Shown one piece after another: positions 23,213 through 30,898 of a DNA stretch of 39,759 bases. Source of the DNA: Bacteroidales bacterium (GTDB taxonomy: Bacteria > Bacteroidota > Bacteroidia > Bacteroidales > UBA932); assembly GCA_016286385.1 (NCBI GenBank), contig JAEESO010000022.1, positions 1-39,759 of the forward strand, in the 5' to 3' direction. The number at the start of each line of letters is the position of its first letter. The stretch's first letter is position 1. A program made the translations under genes and the position numbers. A model generated the notes under the pieces. The model was given only the letters and a program-made list of their open reading frames with translations, was not told where the DNA came from and ran no database searches.

Positions 23213-24222
23213 CCTCTGGCCCCGTCATTCCCGGCAACCCCGTCATTCCCGGCTTGACCGGGAATCTCCCATTATCTTCTGACATTGCGGATTACCCGGA
23301 GGGAATAGTCGTTGCGGTGGATAAGCCGTACAGGTGGACATCGGCCGATGTAATCCGTAAACTCAAGTACGCCGCCATCAAGCACTTCGGGAAAAAGAAC
23401 CTGAAGGTGGGTCACGCCGGCACGCTGGATCCGCTGGCTACGGGCGTGCTGCTGGTGTGTATCGGCAATGCGTGCAAACGAGCGCAGGAACTGCAGGACC
23501 ACCCTAAGGAGTATATCGCGCGCATACGCTTTGGCGCCACCACCCCGTCCTACGACCTCGAAAAGGAGGTAGACCGCCGTTTCCCATATGAGCACATCAC
23601 TGCTTCATCAGTCCGTGACGCCCTTCCCGCCTTCCTTGGCGAGCAGGAGCAGGTGGCTCCGCTCTTTTCCGCCAAAAGCGTAGACGGCGTCCGCGCCTAT
23701 GAACTTGCCCGGAAACTCTACAAGGCTTCCCGCAGCGCCTCCGTCATTCCCGGCCCGGCCCGGGAATCTCAGTTTGACTCCGCCGCCCTGGAAACCCTCC
23801 AGCGTAACAAGATCGTGATCTCAGAGCTGGAACTGCTGGACTTCTTTGCGGGGGATGGGACTGTGGCCCCGGAATCCGTGGCCACCCTCGGCCACGTAAG
23901 AGGGAGGGGCCCAGAGCAGGCGCAAAGCGCCGGCGCCTGGGAGGGGTCGCGAAGCGACGATTCAGGGACTACAGTCCCTTCCTCTGCGCAATCCACAGCA
24001 TCCAGCCGCATAAACGTGGCGGATACATCGGCCCTGGGGCTGCCGGAGGCGGTTATCCGCATTGCCTGCAGCAAAGGCACCTACATCCGGGCCTTTGCGC
24101 GTGACCTTGGGGAGGCGCTGGGCTCCGGCGCGCACCTTGGCGGCCTCATCCGCACCTGTAGCGGCTCCTTCCGCATAGAGGACGCCCTCTCGCTGTACCA
24201 GGCCCTTTCGCTTCTGCAGTAG
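23209..24222 (+). CDS. truB: tRNA pseudouridine-55 synthase with repeat-encoded insertions, 337 aa
   Basis: Catalytic core: VDKPYRWTSADVIRKLK, then VGHAGTLDPLATGVLLV with the nucleophilic Asp (~residue 74), and the C-terminal KGTYIRAFARDLGEALGSGAHLGGL. It makes pseudouridine 55 in the T loop of tRNAs. Three extra stretches are encoded by repeats: the N-terminus (GPVIPGNPVIPGLTGNLPL, from CGTCATTCCCGG units), a middle piece around SVIPGPARES (23742-23768), and a ~40-residue insertion (APESVATLGHVRGRGP... to 23978) from the larger palindromic element. All keep the frame open and lie outside the core motifs, so the enzyme is probably functional. The ATG overlaps the rpiB stop. No alternative start removes the N-terminal repeat. 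Confidence 0.95.
   Translation: MTSGPVIPGNPVIPGLTGNLPLSSDIADYPEGIVVAVDKPYRWTSADVIRKLKYAAIKHFGKKNLKVGHAGTLDPLATGVLLVCIGNACKRAQELQDHPKEYIARIRFGATTPSYDLEKEVDRRFPYEHITASSVRDALPAFLGEQEQVAPLFSAKSVDGVRAYELARKLYKASRSASVIPGPARESQFDSAALETLQRNKIVISELELLDFFAGDGTVAPESVATLGHVRGRGPEQAQSAGAWEGSRSDDSGTTVPSSAQSTASSRINVADTSALGLPEAVIRIACSKGTYIRAFARDLGEALGSGAHLGGLIRTCSGSFRIEDALSLYQALSLLQ
23223..23267 (+). repeat. One partial and one full CGTCATTCCCGG repeat encoding the TruB N-terminus
   Basis: A partial unit (23223-23238) and a complete 27-base unit (23241-23267). The full unit is identical to 22715-22741. They are translated as PVIPG followed by NPVIPGLTGN at the start of TruB. Confidence 0.8.
23742..23768 (+). 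repeat. CGTCATTCCCGG-type repeat inside truB
   Basis: Variant unit with stem ATTCCCGG/CCGGGAAT and an altered GC-rich loop, read as SVIPGPARES in the middle of TruB. The stem is retained although the loop differs from the other copies. Confidence 0.7.
23857..23978 (+). repeat. Palindromic element inserted in frame in truB
   Basis: Terminal arms of ~20 bases pair with each other (17 of 20 by eye): they start GGGACTGT (23857-23864) and end ACAGTCCC (23971-23978), with GAATC/GATTC at the inner ends. The core read in the opposite direction runs GTCGC-TTC-GCGAC hairpin, CCCTCCC, a second hairpin, then GGGCCCCTCCCTCTTACG and GGCCGAGGGTGGCCACG. The murE copy (38619-38749) has the same order with different but still pairing hairpins. 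The translated insert begins PESVATLGHVRGRGP and ends DDSG. Confidence 0.88.
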
Positions 24223-24223
24223 C

Positions 24224-24329
24224 CTGGCGCATAACGTGCTATAAATCATCTAATTATAAATAGTCGGGTGCACCTGGAAGTGCACCCGACTATGCGTATC
24301 TTGCTGACTATTAGTTATTTATGCGCCAG
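24224..24329. repeat. GGGTGCAC hairpin repeat between truB and msrA
   Basis: A perfect 12-bp stem, AGTCGGGTGCAC/GTGCACCCGACT (24262-24291), sits inside a wider inverted repeat CTGGCGCATAA (24224-24234) / TTATGCGCCAG (24319-24329). The same two-level layout recurs at 27293-27398. It separates two convergent genes and could terminate both, though the flanking T-tracts are weak. Confidence 0.8.
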
Positions 24330-25283
24330 CTATTTTTCAGCCGCTAGTTTAAAGATTGCTGGACTCAGATGGCAGTAACCTGTGGGATTCTTATCCAGAT
24401 AGTCCTGATGATATTCATCGGCCGGGTAGAAACACTCAAGGGGGAGCAACTCGACAGGGAAATCTTCAACTCCAAGGGCTTGCTTTGTTTTATGGAAAAC
24501 TTCTGAGAGTACCCTCGCATCTTGGGTATTATCATAGTAGACACCAGTGCGGTAGCGGGTACCTACATCTTCTCCCTGCTTATTCAGGCTCAGGGGATCT
24601 ATGATTTTGAAGAAGAGCTCTGTCAGATGCTGTAGGGACACTACAGAGGGATTGTACCTCACGTGAACACATTCTGCGTGTCCGGTAGTGTCTGTATAAA
24701 CCTGCTCATATGTTGGATTCGCCAGGCGGCCATTACAAAAACCGACTTCTGTAAATTCCACGCCATCAACAAGTTTGAAGAACTTCTGCGCTCCCCAGAA
24801 ACAGCCTGCAGCAAACCAGATATCTTTCTGAGGGCCGATAACAAGCGCGGCCATCTTCTCCAAATACGCCTTGTCAACATCATCAAAAGTGCCGATTTCC
24901 TTGCTGTCAATGTCCAGAACCGCCACAATCATGCTTTTATGCCAGACCGGGACAACGATTTCGCTTCTTGACGCGGCCGAGCAGGCAATGTGGCCGGGGA
25001 ACTGCTCCACGTCTGGAACCACAATCGTGCGTTGCTCCTTCCACGCAGTGCCGCATACACCGCGCCCGTAGGCAATGCGGGTGCAGGCAATCGGCCCTTG
25101 GAATGGGCCAAGTATCAACTCTTCACCTTCCACTCTGTAGAACCCAGTCCACCAGAAACCCATTTCCTCTTGAAGCAGGGCAGCCAGATTGGCCATATTG
25201 GCAATTATATCGGCCTCACCGGAAAGCAAGCCTTCAGCCTGCGTGAGGAGAGATTTATATTGTTCTTCCTTTGTCATCGGCAA
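24330..25283 (-). CDS. msrA: Fusion of free-Met-(R)-sulfoxide reductase (GAF) and MsrA, 317 aa
   Basis: Residues ~1-152 form a GAF-type fRMsr domain: FWWTGFYRV, then the three-Cys set Cys67 (IACTRIAYGRG), Cys77 (GVCGTAW) and Cys101 (GHIACSAASRSEIVVPV). Residues ~155-317 form MsrA, with the catalytic Cys161 in AAGCFWGAQ, the substrate segment YPADEYHQDYLDKNP and a C-terminal GYCHL Cys. The first domain reduces free methionine-R-sulfoxide, the second protein or free methionine-S-sulfoxide; fusion covers both stereoisomers in one cytoplasmic protein. Start at 25283 or the Met two codons on. A TATCTTCG variant -7 box lies near 25293-25300. Both active sites look intact. Confidence 0.92.
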   Translation of the reverse strand: MPMTKEEQYKSLLTQAEGLLSGEADIIANMANLAALLQEEMGFWWTGFYRVEGEELILGPFQGPIACTRIAYGRGVCGTAWKEQRTIVVPDVEQFPGHIACSAASRSEIVVPVWHKSMIVAVLDIDSKEIGTFDDVDKAYLEKMAALVIGPQKDIWFAAGCFWGAQKFFKLVDGVEFTEVGFCNGRLANPTYEQVYTDTTGHAECVHVRYNPSVVSLQHLTELFFKIIDPLSLNKQGEDVGTRYRTGVYYDNTQDARVLSEVFHKTKQALGVEDFPVELLPLECFYPADEYHQDYLDKNPTGYCHLSPAIFKLAAEK

Positions 25284-25309
25284 TAATTTTCACGAAGATA
25301 ATGAATAAT

Positions 25310-25400
25310 CCTCACTCCACCAATTCCTGCTCTATAAATCTTTGATAATCAGTCAATTCCTTAAAGTAGGGTGCACTTCCAGGTGCACCCGAGAGTGAGG
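25310..25400. repeat. Inverted GGGTGCAC hairpin repeat between msrA and gltX
   Basis: The core (25369-25390) is the reverse complement of the cores at 24262-24291 and 27331-27360. A wider pair CCTCACTC (25310-25317) / GAGTGAGG (25393-25400) encloses it. It lies between divergent promoters, so it cannot be acting as a shared terminator there. Confidence 0.7.
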
Positions 25401-25446
25401 AAGTGGATGATAATCAATGAGTTGGCGGCCATGGGCAAAATGACGG

Positions 25447-25477
25447 TTGCAATTGTGCGTGGAATCCGCTAAATTTG
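25447..25477 (+). promoter_or_regulatory. Promoter of gltX
   Basis: TTG (25447-25449), a 20-base spacer and TAAATTTG (25470-25477), leading to the ATG at 25499. Confidence 0.7.
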
Positions 25478-25498
25478 CATCTTCAATAAGAAAGACTC

Positions 25499-27280
25499 AT
25501 GGAAAGAAGAACACGCGTAAGATTTGCTCCGTCTCCCACAGGTCCGCTCCATATGGGCGGCGTGCGTACGGCTCTGTATAACTATCTGTATGCCAAGCAG
25601 AAGGGCGGAGATTTCATCATCCGTATAGAAGACACTGACTCCCACCGCTTTGTACCGGGAGCAGAGCAGTATATCATTGAGGCCCTCCAGTGGTGCGGCA
25701 TCATTCCCGATGAAGGAGTGGAGAACGGCAAGGTTGTGGAGGAGGCATCGGCCAGACACCCCCACGCCCCTTACCGCCAGAGCCAGCGTAAGCCCCTTTA
25801 CCGCAAGTACGCGGAGGAACTGGTTGAGAAAGGCTGGGCATATTATGCTTTTGACAGTGCCGATGAACTGAATGACCGGCGCGCAGAGGCAGAGGCCAAA
25901 GGTGATACGTTCATGTACAACGCTGCCACTCGTGGCGGCCTCCGAAACTCCCTGAGCCTCAGCCAGGAAGAAGTGCAGAATCTCCTTGACACCACCACTG
26001 ACTGGACCATCCGCTTCAAGATGCCCCTGAACCGCGTTGTGAAGATGGACGACCTAATCCGCGGTCACGTGGAAGTGAACACTGACACCCTTGACGACAA
26101 AGTCCTTTGGAAAAGGGCCGATGAACTCCCCACCTACCACCTCGCAAACATCGTGGACGACCACCTTATGGAAATCACGGAGGTGATCCGCGGAGAGGAG
26201 TGGCTTCCGTCCCTTCCCCTTCACTATATGCTCTACGAGGCATTTGGCTGGACCGAAACTATGCCCCGCTTTGCGCACTTGAGCCTTCTCCTGAAGCCTA
26301 TCGGCAATGGAAAACTTTCCAAGCGTGACGGTGACAAACTTGGCTTCCCGGTGTTCCCCCTGGCCTGGAAGAACCCGGAAACCGGTGAGGTCTCCCACGG
26401 CTACCGTGAAGACGGCTATTTCCCCGAGGCCTTTGTGAACCTTCTTGCAATGCTTGGCTGGAACCCTGGCGATGACCGCGAAATGTTCACGCTGGACCAG
26501 CTGGTAGAGGCTTTCTCCCTTGATAAAGTCCAGAAGGCCGGCGCAAAGTTCAACCCGGACAAGGCCAAGTGGTACAACAAGGAGTATCTCCGCCTCAAGA
26601 CCACCCAGGAACTCACAGACCTCTTCATCCCCATCCTTGAAAGCCACGGGATAAAGGTAGTGGACTGCCCCTGCAACGCCCTTACTGCCGGCGCATCCTT
26701 CGAAGGCTTCGGCGCAGATTTTACCAATCATATCTTCACCCGAGAATACGTAGAGGCCGTGGTTGAGCTTGTGAAGGAGCGCGCCACATTCGTGAAGGAT
26801 ATGTGGGACATCGCCGCATACCTCTTCGTGGCGCCTCAGCAGTTTGAGGAGTTCGGCATCAAGGCCGGCGCAGGACTGCCGTCAAAGCCGGTAGATCCAA
26901 ATCGGCCCGTAGATCCAAGGGCAAAGGTGTACGACGACTCCAAAACCGCCCCCTTCCTTGCCAAGGACGTGGACAAGTTCTGGAACCCGGACCACTACGA
27001 GAACTGCTTCGAGGTATGCCAGTACATCTCCGGCGCGGAGTTCGGCTTTGATGACCTTGACGTCTACCGCGGCACAATGGAGGCCGATGTCCTTGAGCAC
27101 GTCCTTGAGGATTACATCAAGATGAGGGAATACCCCATGGGCAAGGTGATGAACAGCCTTCGCCTGGCCCTCACCGGAGCGGCTTCGGGCCTTGGAATTG
27201 CCGCCATCCTCAGCTTTATCGGCCGGAAAGAGTTTGCCCGCCGTATGGGCTACGTGGCTGAGCGCCTGGGTAGGATTTAA
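25499..27280 (+). CDS. gltX: Glutamyl-tRNA synthetase, 593 aa
   Basis: Class I synthetase with the HIGH-type motif in APSPTGPLHMGGVRTALYNYL and the KMSKS-type motif GKLSKRDGDKLGFPV. The catalytic domain also shows IIRIEDTDSHRF. It charges tRNA-Glu with glutamate. At 593 residues it is longer than the usual ~500; the extra length includes a segment near residues 460-480 with a tandem PVDP-N/R motif encoded by an 18-base repeat (26891-26918). The C-terminal anticodon-binding domain follows and ends RRMGYVAERLGRI. It stands alone, divergent from msrA and convergent with ftsZ. Confidence 0.96.
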   Translation: MERRTRVRFAPSPTGPLHMGGVRTALYNYLYAKQKGGDFIIRIEDTDSHRFVPGAEQYIIEALQWCGIIPDEGVENGKVVEEASARHPHAPYRQSQRKPLYRKYAEELVEKGWAYYAFDSADELNDRRAEAEAKGDTFMYNAATRGGLRNSLSLSQEEVQNLLDTTTDWTIRFKMPLNRVVKMDDLIRGHVEVNTDTLDDKVLWKRADELPTYHLANIVDDHLMEITEVIRGEEWLPSLPLHYMLYEAFGWTETMPRFAHLSLLLKPIGNGKLSKRDGDKLGFPVFPLAWKNPETGEVSHGYREDGYFPEAFVNLLAMLGWNPGDDREMFTLDQLVEAFSLDKVQKAGAKFNPDKAKWYNKEYLRLKTTQELTDLFIPILESHGIKVVDCPCNALTAGASFEGFGADFTNHIFTREYVEAVVELVKERATFVKDMWDIAAYLFVAPQQFEEFGIKAGAGLPSKPVDPNRPVDPRAKVYDDSKTAPFLAKDVDKFWNPDHYENCFEVCQYISGAEFGFDDLDVYRGTMEADVLEHVLEDYIKMREYPMGKVMNSLRLALTGAASGLGIAAILSFIGRKEFARRMGYVAERLGRI

Positions 27281-27292
27281 CCCATATGCGGC

Positions 27293-27398
27293 CTGGCGCG
27301 TAAACGCCTGAGTCACAGCGAGATGCTAAAAGTCGGGTGCACCTGGAAGTGCACCCGACTATTTATAAGTAGAAGATAATCAGTTAGTTAAGCGCCAG
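27293..27398. repeat. GGGTGCAC hairpin repeat between gltX and ftsZ
   Basis: The 30-base core (27331-27360) is identical to 24262-24291, again inside CTGGCGCGTAA (27293-27303) / TTAAGCGCCAG (27388-27398). It lies between convergent genes and could end both transcripts. On the minus strand the stem is followed by TTTTAGC. Confidence 0.8.
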
Positions 27399-27414
27399 CC
27401 GTGAGGTGGGCCGA

Positions 27415-28650
27415 TCAGTGCTGCCGGCGAATTGCCGGGATGTTTTCGAGGTCGGCGGTGGGCTGGCCGGGCTCTACGCAGAGCACGGGGCGCACATCTG
27501 TTGCGAAGTTGAAACTGCGGGCGTTGTCGGAGTTGTTGTAGCCGATCTTGATGGTCTCGGTGGCGCCGGGAAGCGTTACCTCTGCACCGTGCTCGGACTG
27601 ATCCCACACAAAGTTCTCATCGATAATCACCAGGTTGCCAAGGTCCTTGTTGAGGCCAAGGCCGCCAAGGTCCATCTGGAAGCCGGTAACAATTGCGGTG
27701 ATGCGCACCTTGTCGCCAAATTCAGGGTCGCTGTCCCAGATGATGCCTTTCTTGAAGTGATTTGCGTCTCCCGTATAGGCCGATATCATGTCATCAATCT
27801 TCTCAAGGTCACTCATCTTGGCACCGTGCTCGTTGTTGCCGGTGGTGATGTTGAGGAGGACGTTCTTTGCGGTCTTGAGGTCGAAGTCATTCAGGAGCGG
27901 GCTCTCGAAAGCGCCCTTCACGGCATCCTGGAGGCGGTTGGGGCCGGTGCCCTCGCCGCTTCCCATCAGAGCCATTCCGCTGCCGCGCATCATCTTGCAC
28001 ACATCCTGGAAGTCAACGTTGATGTAGCCGGGCTTTGAGATAACCTCAATGATGCCGCGGACGGCGGTAGCCAGCACTTCATCGGCCTTGGGGAAGGCCT
28101 CCTGGATGAGGGTGTCCCCGAAGAACTGATACAGTTTCTCGTTATTGATGATAAGGAGGGAATCCACGTTCTTCTCCAGTTCATGGATGCCGTCCACTGC
28201 CTTTGACTGGCTCTCGTTGCCCTCATTCTTGAACGGGATGGTGACAACTGCCACGGTAAGGATGCCGCGGTCCTTTGCCATCTTGGCAATAACCGGGGAT
28301 GCGCCAGTGCCCGTGCCGCCGCCCATACCGGCGGTGATGAAGAGCATCTTTGTGCCGCAGTCCAGTACCTTGGCGGCAATCTCGTCCTGGCTTTCCAGGG
28401 CGGCGTTACGGCCGGCGGTAGGGTCAGTACCCGCACCAAGGCCGTTGTTGCCCATCTGGATCTTCACCGGGACTTCGCTGGTCTGGAGCGCCTGGGCGTC
28501 CGTGTTGCACACAATGAAGCTGCAGCCCTGGATGTTCTGCCTGTACATGTAGTTCACGGCATTGCAGCCACCGCCGCCCACGCCGATAACCTTTATGATG
28601 GAGTTCTCCTTGCCCCAGTTGTCAGGGAAAATGTCTTTTTCGATGTTCAT
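27415..28650 (-). CDS. ftsZ: Cell division protein FtsZ, 411 aa
   Basis: Tubulin-like GTPase that forms the Z ring. The nucleotide site is GGGGCNAVNYM and the tubulin signature is GGGTGTGASPVI; the T7 loop region NVDFQDVCKMM provides the catalytic aspartate. The conserved C-terminal peptide IPAIRRQH, joined by a fairly short linker, should bind FtsA. A strong GGAGG site lies ahead of the ATG. It is the last gene of the dcw cluster and follows ftsA by 11 bases. Confidence 0.98.
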   Translation of the reverse strand: MNIEKDIFPDNWGKENSIIKVIGVGGGGCNAVNYMYRQNIQGCSFIVCNTDAQALQTSEVPVKIQMGNNGLGAGTDPTAGRNAALESQDEIAAKVLDCGTKMLFITAGMGGGTGTGASPVIAKMAKDRGILTVAVVTIPFKNEGNESQSKAVDGIHELEKNVDSLLIINNEKLYQFFGDTLIQEAFPKADEVLATAVRGIIEVISKPGYINVDFQDVCKMMRGSGMALMGSGEGTGPNRLQDAVKGAFESPLLNDFDLKTAKNVLLNITTGNNEHGAKMSDLEKIDDMISAYTGDANHFKKGIIWDSDPEFGDKVRITAIVTGFQMDLGGLGLNKDLGNLVIIDENFVWDQSEHGAEVTLPGATETIKIGYNNSDNARSFNFATDVRPVLCVEPGQPTADLENIPAIRRQH

Positions 28651-28661
28651 AACGTATCCTC

Positions 28662-30095
28662 CTACTGTTTGTTAGCTTCGTCGTAAATCTTGAGGGCGGT
28701 GTTTTCCACTGTGTTCCAGAAAATTGAAAGGAAGCCGGTCTTCTCTCCCTTGGGCTTAGGGACCTTCACTTTCTTAGTCTTCTTCTCCTTGGGCTTGGGA
28801 GCCTCTTCCACGGGACCCATATCCTCCGGAGCGAAGAGGGTGTCAACGGGAGTCTCGTCCGTCACTTCAACCTCAATTGTCTCTTCCTCCTTGGGCTCCT
28901 CAGGCTTTTCAGGTACGCTCACGCAGTCAGGAAGCTTGTCTTCCTTGGCCGCCAGCACCATTCCGATGGCCGATGTAGCCGCAGTGCTGTAAACCCCGCT
29001 TCCAACCGATGCGGAGAACATATAGCGGGGATAGCCCTTGCGGACATCATACCCCGACATCTCCTTCACAAGGTTCACGAAGTTTGCAAGCTCTGCGCCG
29101 CCGCCGGTGATGACCACACCGCTGCGGAGGGAATTCTGCAGGCCGCTCTCCTGGATGTGATAGAGCACGGCGCTCACGATTTCACGCGCGCGGCAGTCTA
29201 CAACCTCTGAGATATAGCGCACTGGAACCTCCTTGAAGGGGTCTGTGGTGCGTATCTGAAGCACTTTCTCGCTGAGGGAAGCCAGTTTCCCGGGGAGGCA
29301 GGCGCCAAAACGCTTCTTGATTTTCTCTGCAAGGTCGTCGGAGATGGAGCACTCCGTGCGGATGTCGTTGGTGATGCTCTTTCCACCAAATGGAATGGAA
29401 GCGTAGTGCCTCATGATGCCGCCCTGGTAGATGGCAATGGAGGTTACGCCGGCGCCAACGTCCACAAGAGCCACGCCGGAGGACATCTCCACGGGGCTGA
29501 GGACCGTCCTTGCAACCACATCAGGAAGGAAATACTTCTTGGCTATTGCAATGCCCAGCTGATTGAAGATCTTGTCCAGGGAGACGGTTGCTCCGCGTTT
29601 GCCGATGAACACCTTGAAATTGCCCTCCAGGGCACTGCTCAAAGTTCCCACAACCTCGCTTTCCACAAGCTGGATTTCATCGTCAATTGAGAACGACTGA
29701 GCCACGGCGCCGTACATGATCTGCTTCTCCGGATTGGGGAGGGGATAGGTCTCAAGCGCAATGGATTTGAGGGCCTGGACTTCTTCGGCCGATATATACT
29801 CTTCCGGATTAGTGCGCTCTATGCGGCCCGATGCAGTCACCTGGGTAACCTCGCTCCTGGGCATACCCACCACAACCTGCAGGATGTGGATCATGAGCTC
29901 TTTCTCCGCCTCGGCAATAGCTTCCTTGAGGCGCTCGGATGCCTTCATAGGGTTGGTAATCATACTGGCCCTGATACCGTCCGAAGGCGTTTCCCTGTAA
30001 TACACAATCTGGACGTCGTCGCCGATCACCCTGGCCACGCACAGTCCGAACTTGGAACTTCCAAGATCAATTGAGGCTATGTATTTCTCTTCCAT
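28662..30095 (-). CDS. ftsA: Cell division protein FtsA, 477 aa
   Basis: Actin-like ATPase: the N-terminal phosphate-1 region is IASIDLGSSKFGLCVA, the second phosphate region is VALVDVGAGVTSIAIYQGG, and the adenosine region is VVITGGGAELANFVNLV. The C-terminal ~90 residues are an acidic Glu/Pro-rich linker (EKPEEPKEEETIEVEV) followed by a basic stretch (KEKKTKKVKVPKPKGEK) and a membrane-targeting amphipathic helix (FWNTVENTALKIYDEANKQ). It tethers FtsZ to the inner membrane and recruits later divisome proteins. The long charged linker resembles that of other Bacteroidetes FtsA proteins. Confidence 0.97.
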   Translation of the reverse strand: MEEKYIASIDLGSSKFGLCVARVIGDDVQIVYYRETPSDGIRASMITNPMKASERLKEAIAEAEKELMIHILQVVVGMPRSEVTQVTASGRIERTNPEEYISAEEVQALKSIALETYPLPNPEKQIMYGAVAQSFSIDDEIQLVESEVVGTLSSALEGNFKVFIGKRGATVSLDKIFNQLGIAIAKKYFLPDVVARTVLSPVEMSSGVALVDVGAGVTSIAIYQGGIMRHYASIPFGGKSITNDIRTECSISDDLAEKIKKRFGACLPGKLASLSEKVLQIRTTDPFKEVPVRYISEVVDCRAREIVSAVLYHIQESGLQNSLRSGVVITGGGAELANFVNLVKEMSGYDVRKGYPRYMFSASVGSGVYSTAATSAIGMVLAAKEDKLPDCVSVPEKPEEPKEEETIEVEVTDETPVDTLFAPEDMGPVEEAPKPKEKKTKKVKVPKPKGEKTGFLSIFWNTVENTALKIYDEANKQ

Positions 30096-30109
30096 ATATG
30101 GTTATTGTT

Positions 30110-30898
30110 TTATTTTCTGCAAACAAGCTGTCCGCCGTAGCGGAGATCCACCGTACTGTAATAGCCGGGCTCCTTTGCCGGCACCACGGTGTCATAGTAC
30201 CTTCCCATGAGGTAAAGTTTCTCTTCCACATTCACCGGCTGCCCAAAGAGGAAACGCTCCTTCCCCTCAAGAGGGAAAAGGACCAGGTCTCCGTCGGCCG
30301 ATGCCGTAATCCTTCTTATATCCCTTTCCCATACCGTGCCCTTCATGGAGGCCACAAGGTGCAGGATACGGTTCATCCACTCCTTGTGGGAGGGGTCCGT
30401 AAGGGCTCCCTTATAGCCTTTGGGCACGCGGAAGGGGAGTTTTCCGTCCACAACGGGGACAGGTACGCTGCCGCGTTCCTGGAGCGGGAAGATGAAGCCT
30501 TCTGAATCGGCATAAAAACCACCGTTTCCGTCGTCAAAGCGCACAAGCGGCTCCCTCTGGGACAGTTCTACGTGGAGGATGCCGTCATCGGTGAGCCAGG
30601 CTTCACAGTGCTTAACGGCGCTGTGCCCTGTCACGATGCTCTCTATACGCGTAAGGTCCACGCTGTCCAGAGGCAGCCCTGCATATGCGCGATACTCATT
30701 GTCAAGCCACTTTTCTATGTCCTCCCGGCCCACGAAGTTCCTCTGAAGGGAATCCGTCACAATCACGTCCAGGGTGCCTTTACCCTGGCACGTGCGCGTG
30801 CGGAGCGCACTGCGTGACATCCGGAGCGTGAAACTCCAGAGTATCATGCAGGCCACAATCAGAAGAAGGCCAAGGCCGCGTCGGACTATCGGCTTCAT
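30110..30898 (-). CDS. ftsQ: Cell division protein FtsQ/DivIB, 262 aa
   Basis: One N-terminal transmembrane helix (LGLLLIVACMILWSFTL) followed by a POTRA-like domain (DVIVTDSLQRNFVGREDIEKWL, then SVDLTRIESIVTGHSAVKHCEAWL) and a beta domain ending with a sheet (YYSTVDLRYGGQLVCRK). It bridges the cytoplasmic and periplasmic divisome. Similarity at sequence level is low, as usual for FtsQ, but the position between murC and ftsA and the topology make the call firm. Its ATG overlaps the murC stop. Confidence 0.9.
   Translation of the reverse strand: MKPIVRRGLGLLLIVACMILWSFTLRMSRSALRTRTCQGKGTLDVIVTDSLQRNFVGREDIEKWLDNEYRAYAGLPLDSVDLTRIESIVTGHSAVKHCEAWLTDDGILHVELSQREPLVRFDDGNGGFYADSEGFIFPLQERGSVPVPVVDGKLPFRVPKGYKGALTDPSHKEWMNRILHLVASMKGTVWERDIRRITASADGDLVLFPLEGKERFLFGQPVNVEEKLYLMGRYYDTVVPAKEPGYYSTVDLRYGGQLVCRK

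Noticed and set aside
26054..26731. 225-codon minus-strand frame inside gltX
   Set aside because: Antisense shadow of conserved GluRS sequence including the KLSKRDG motif.
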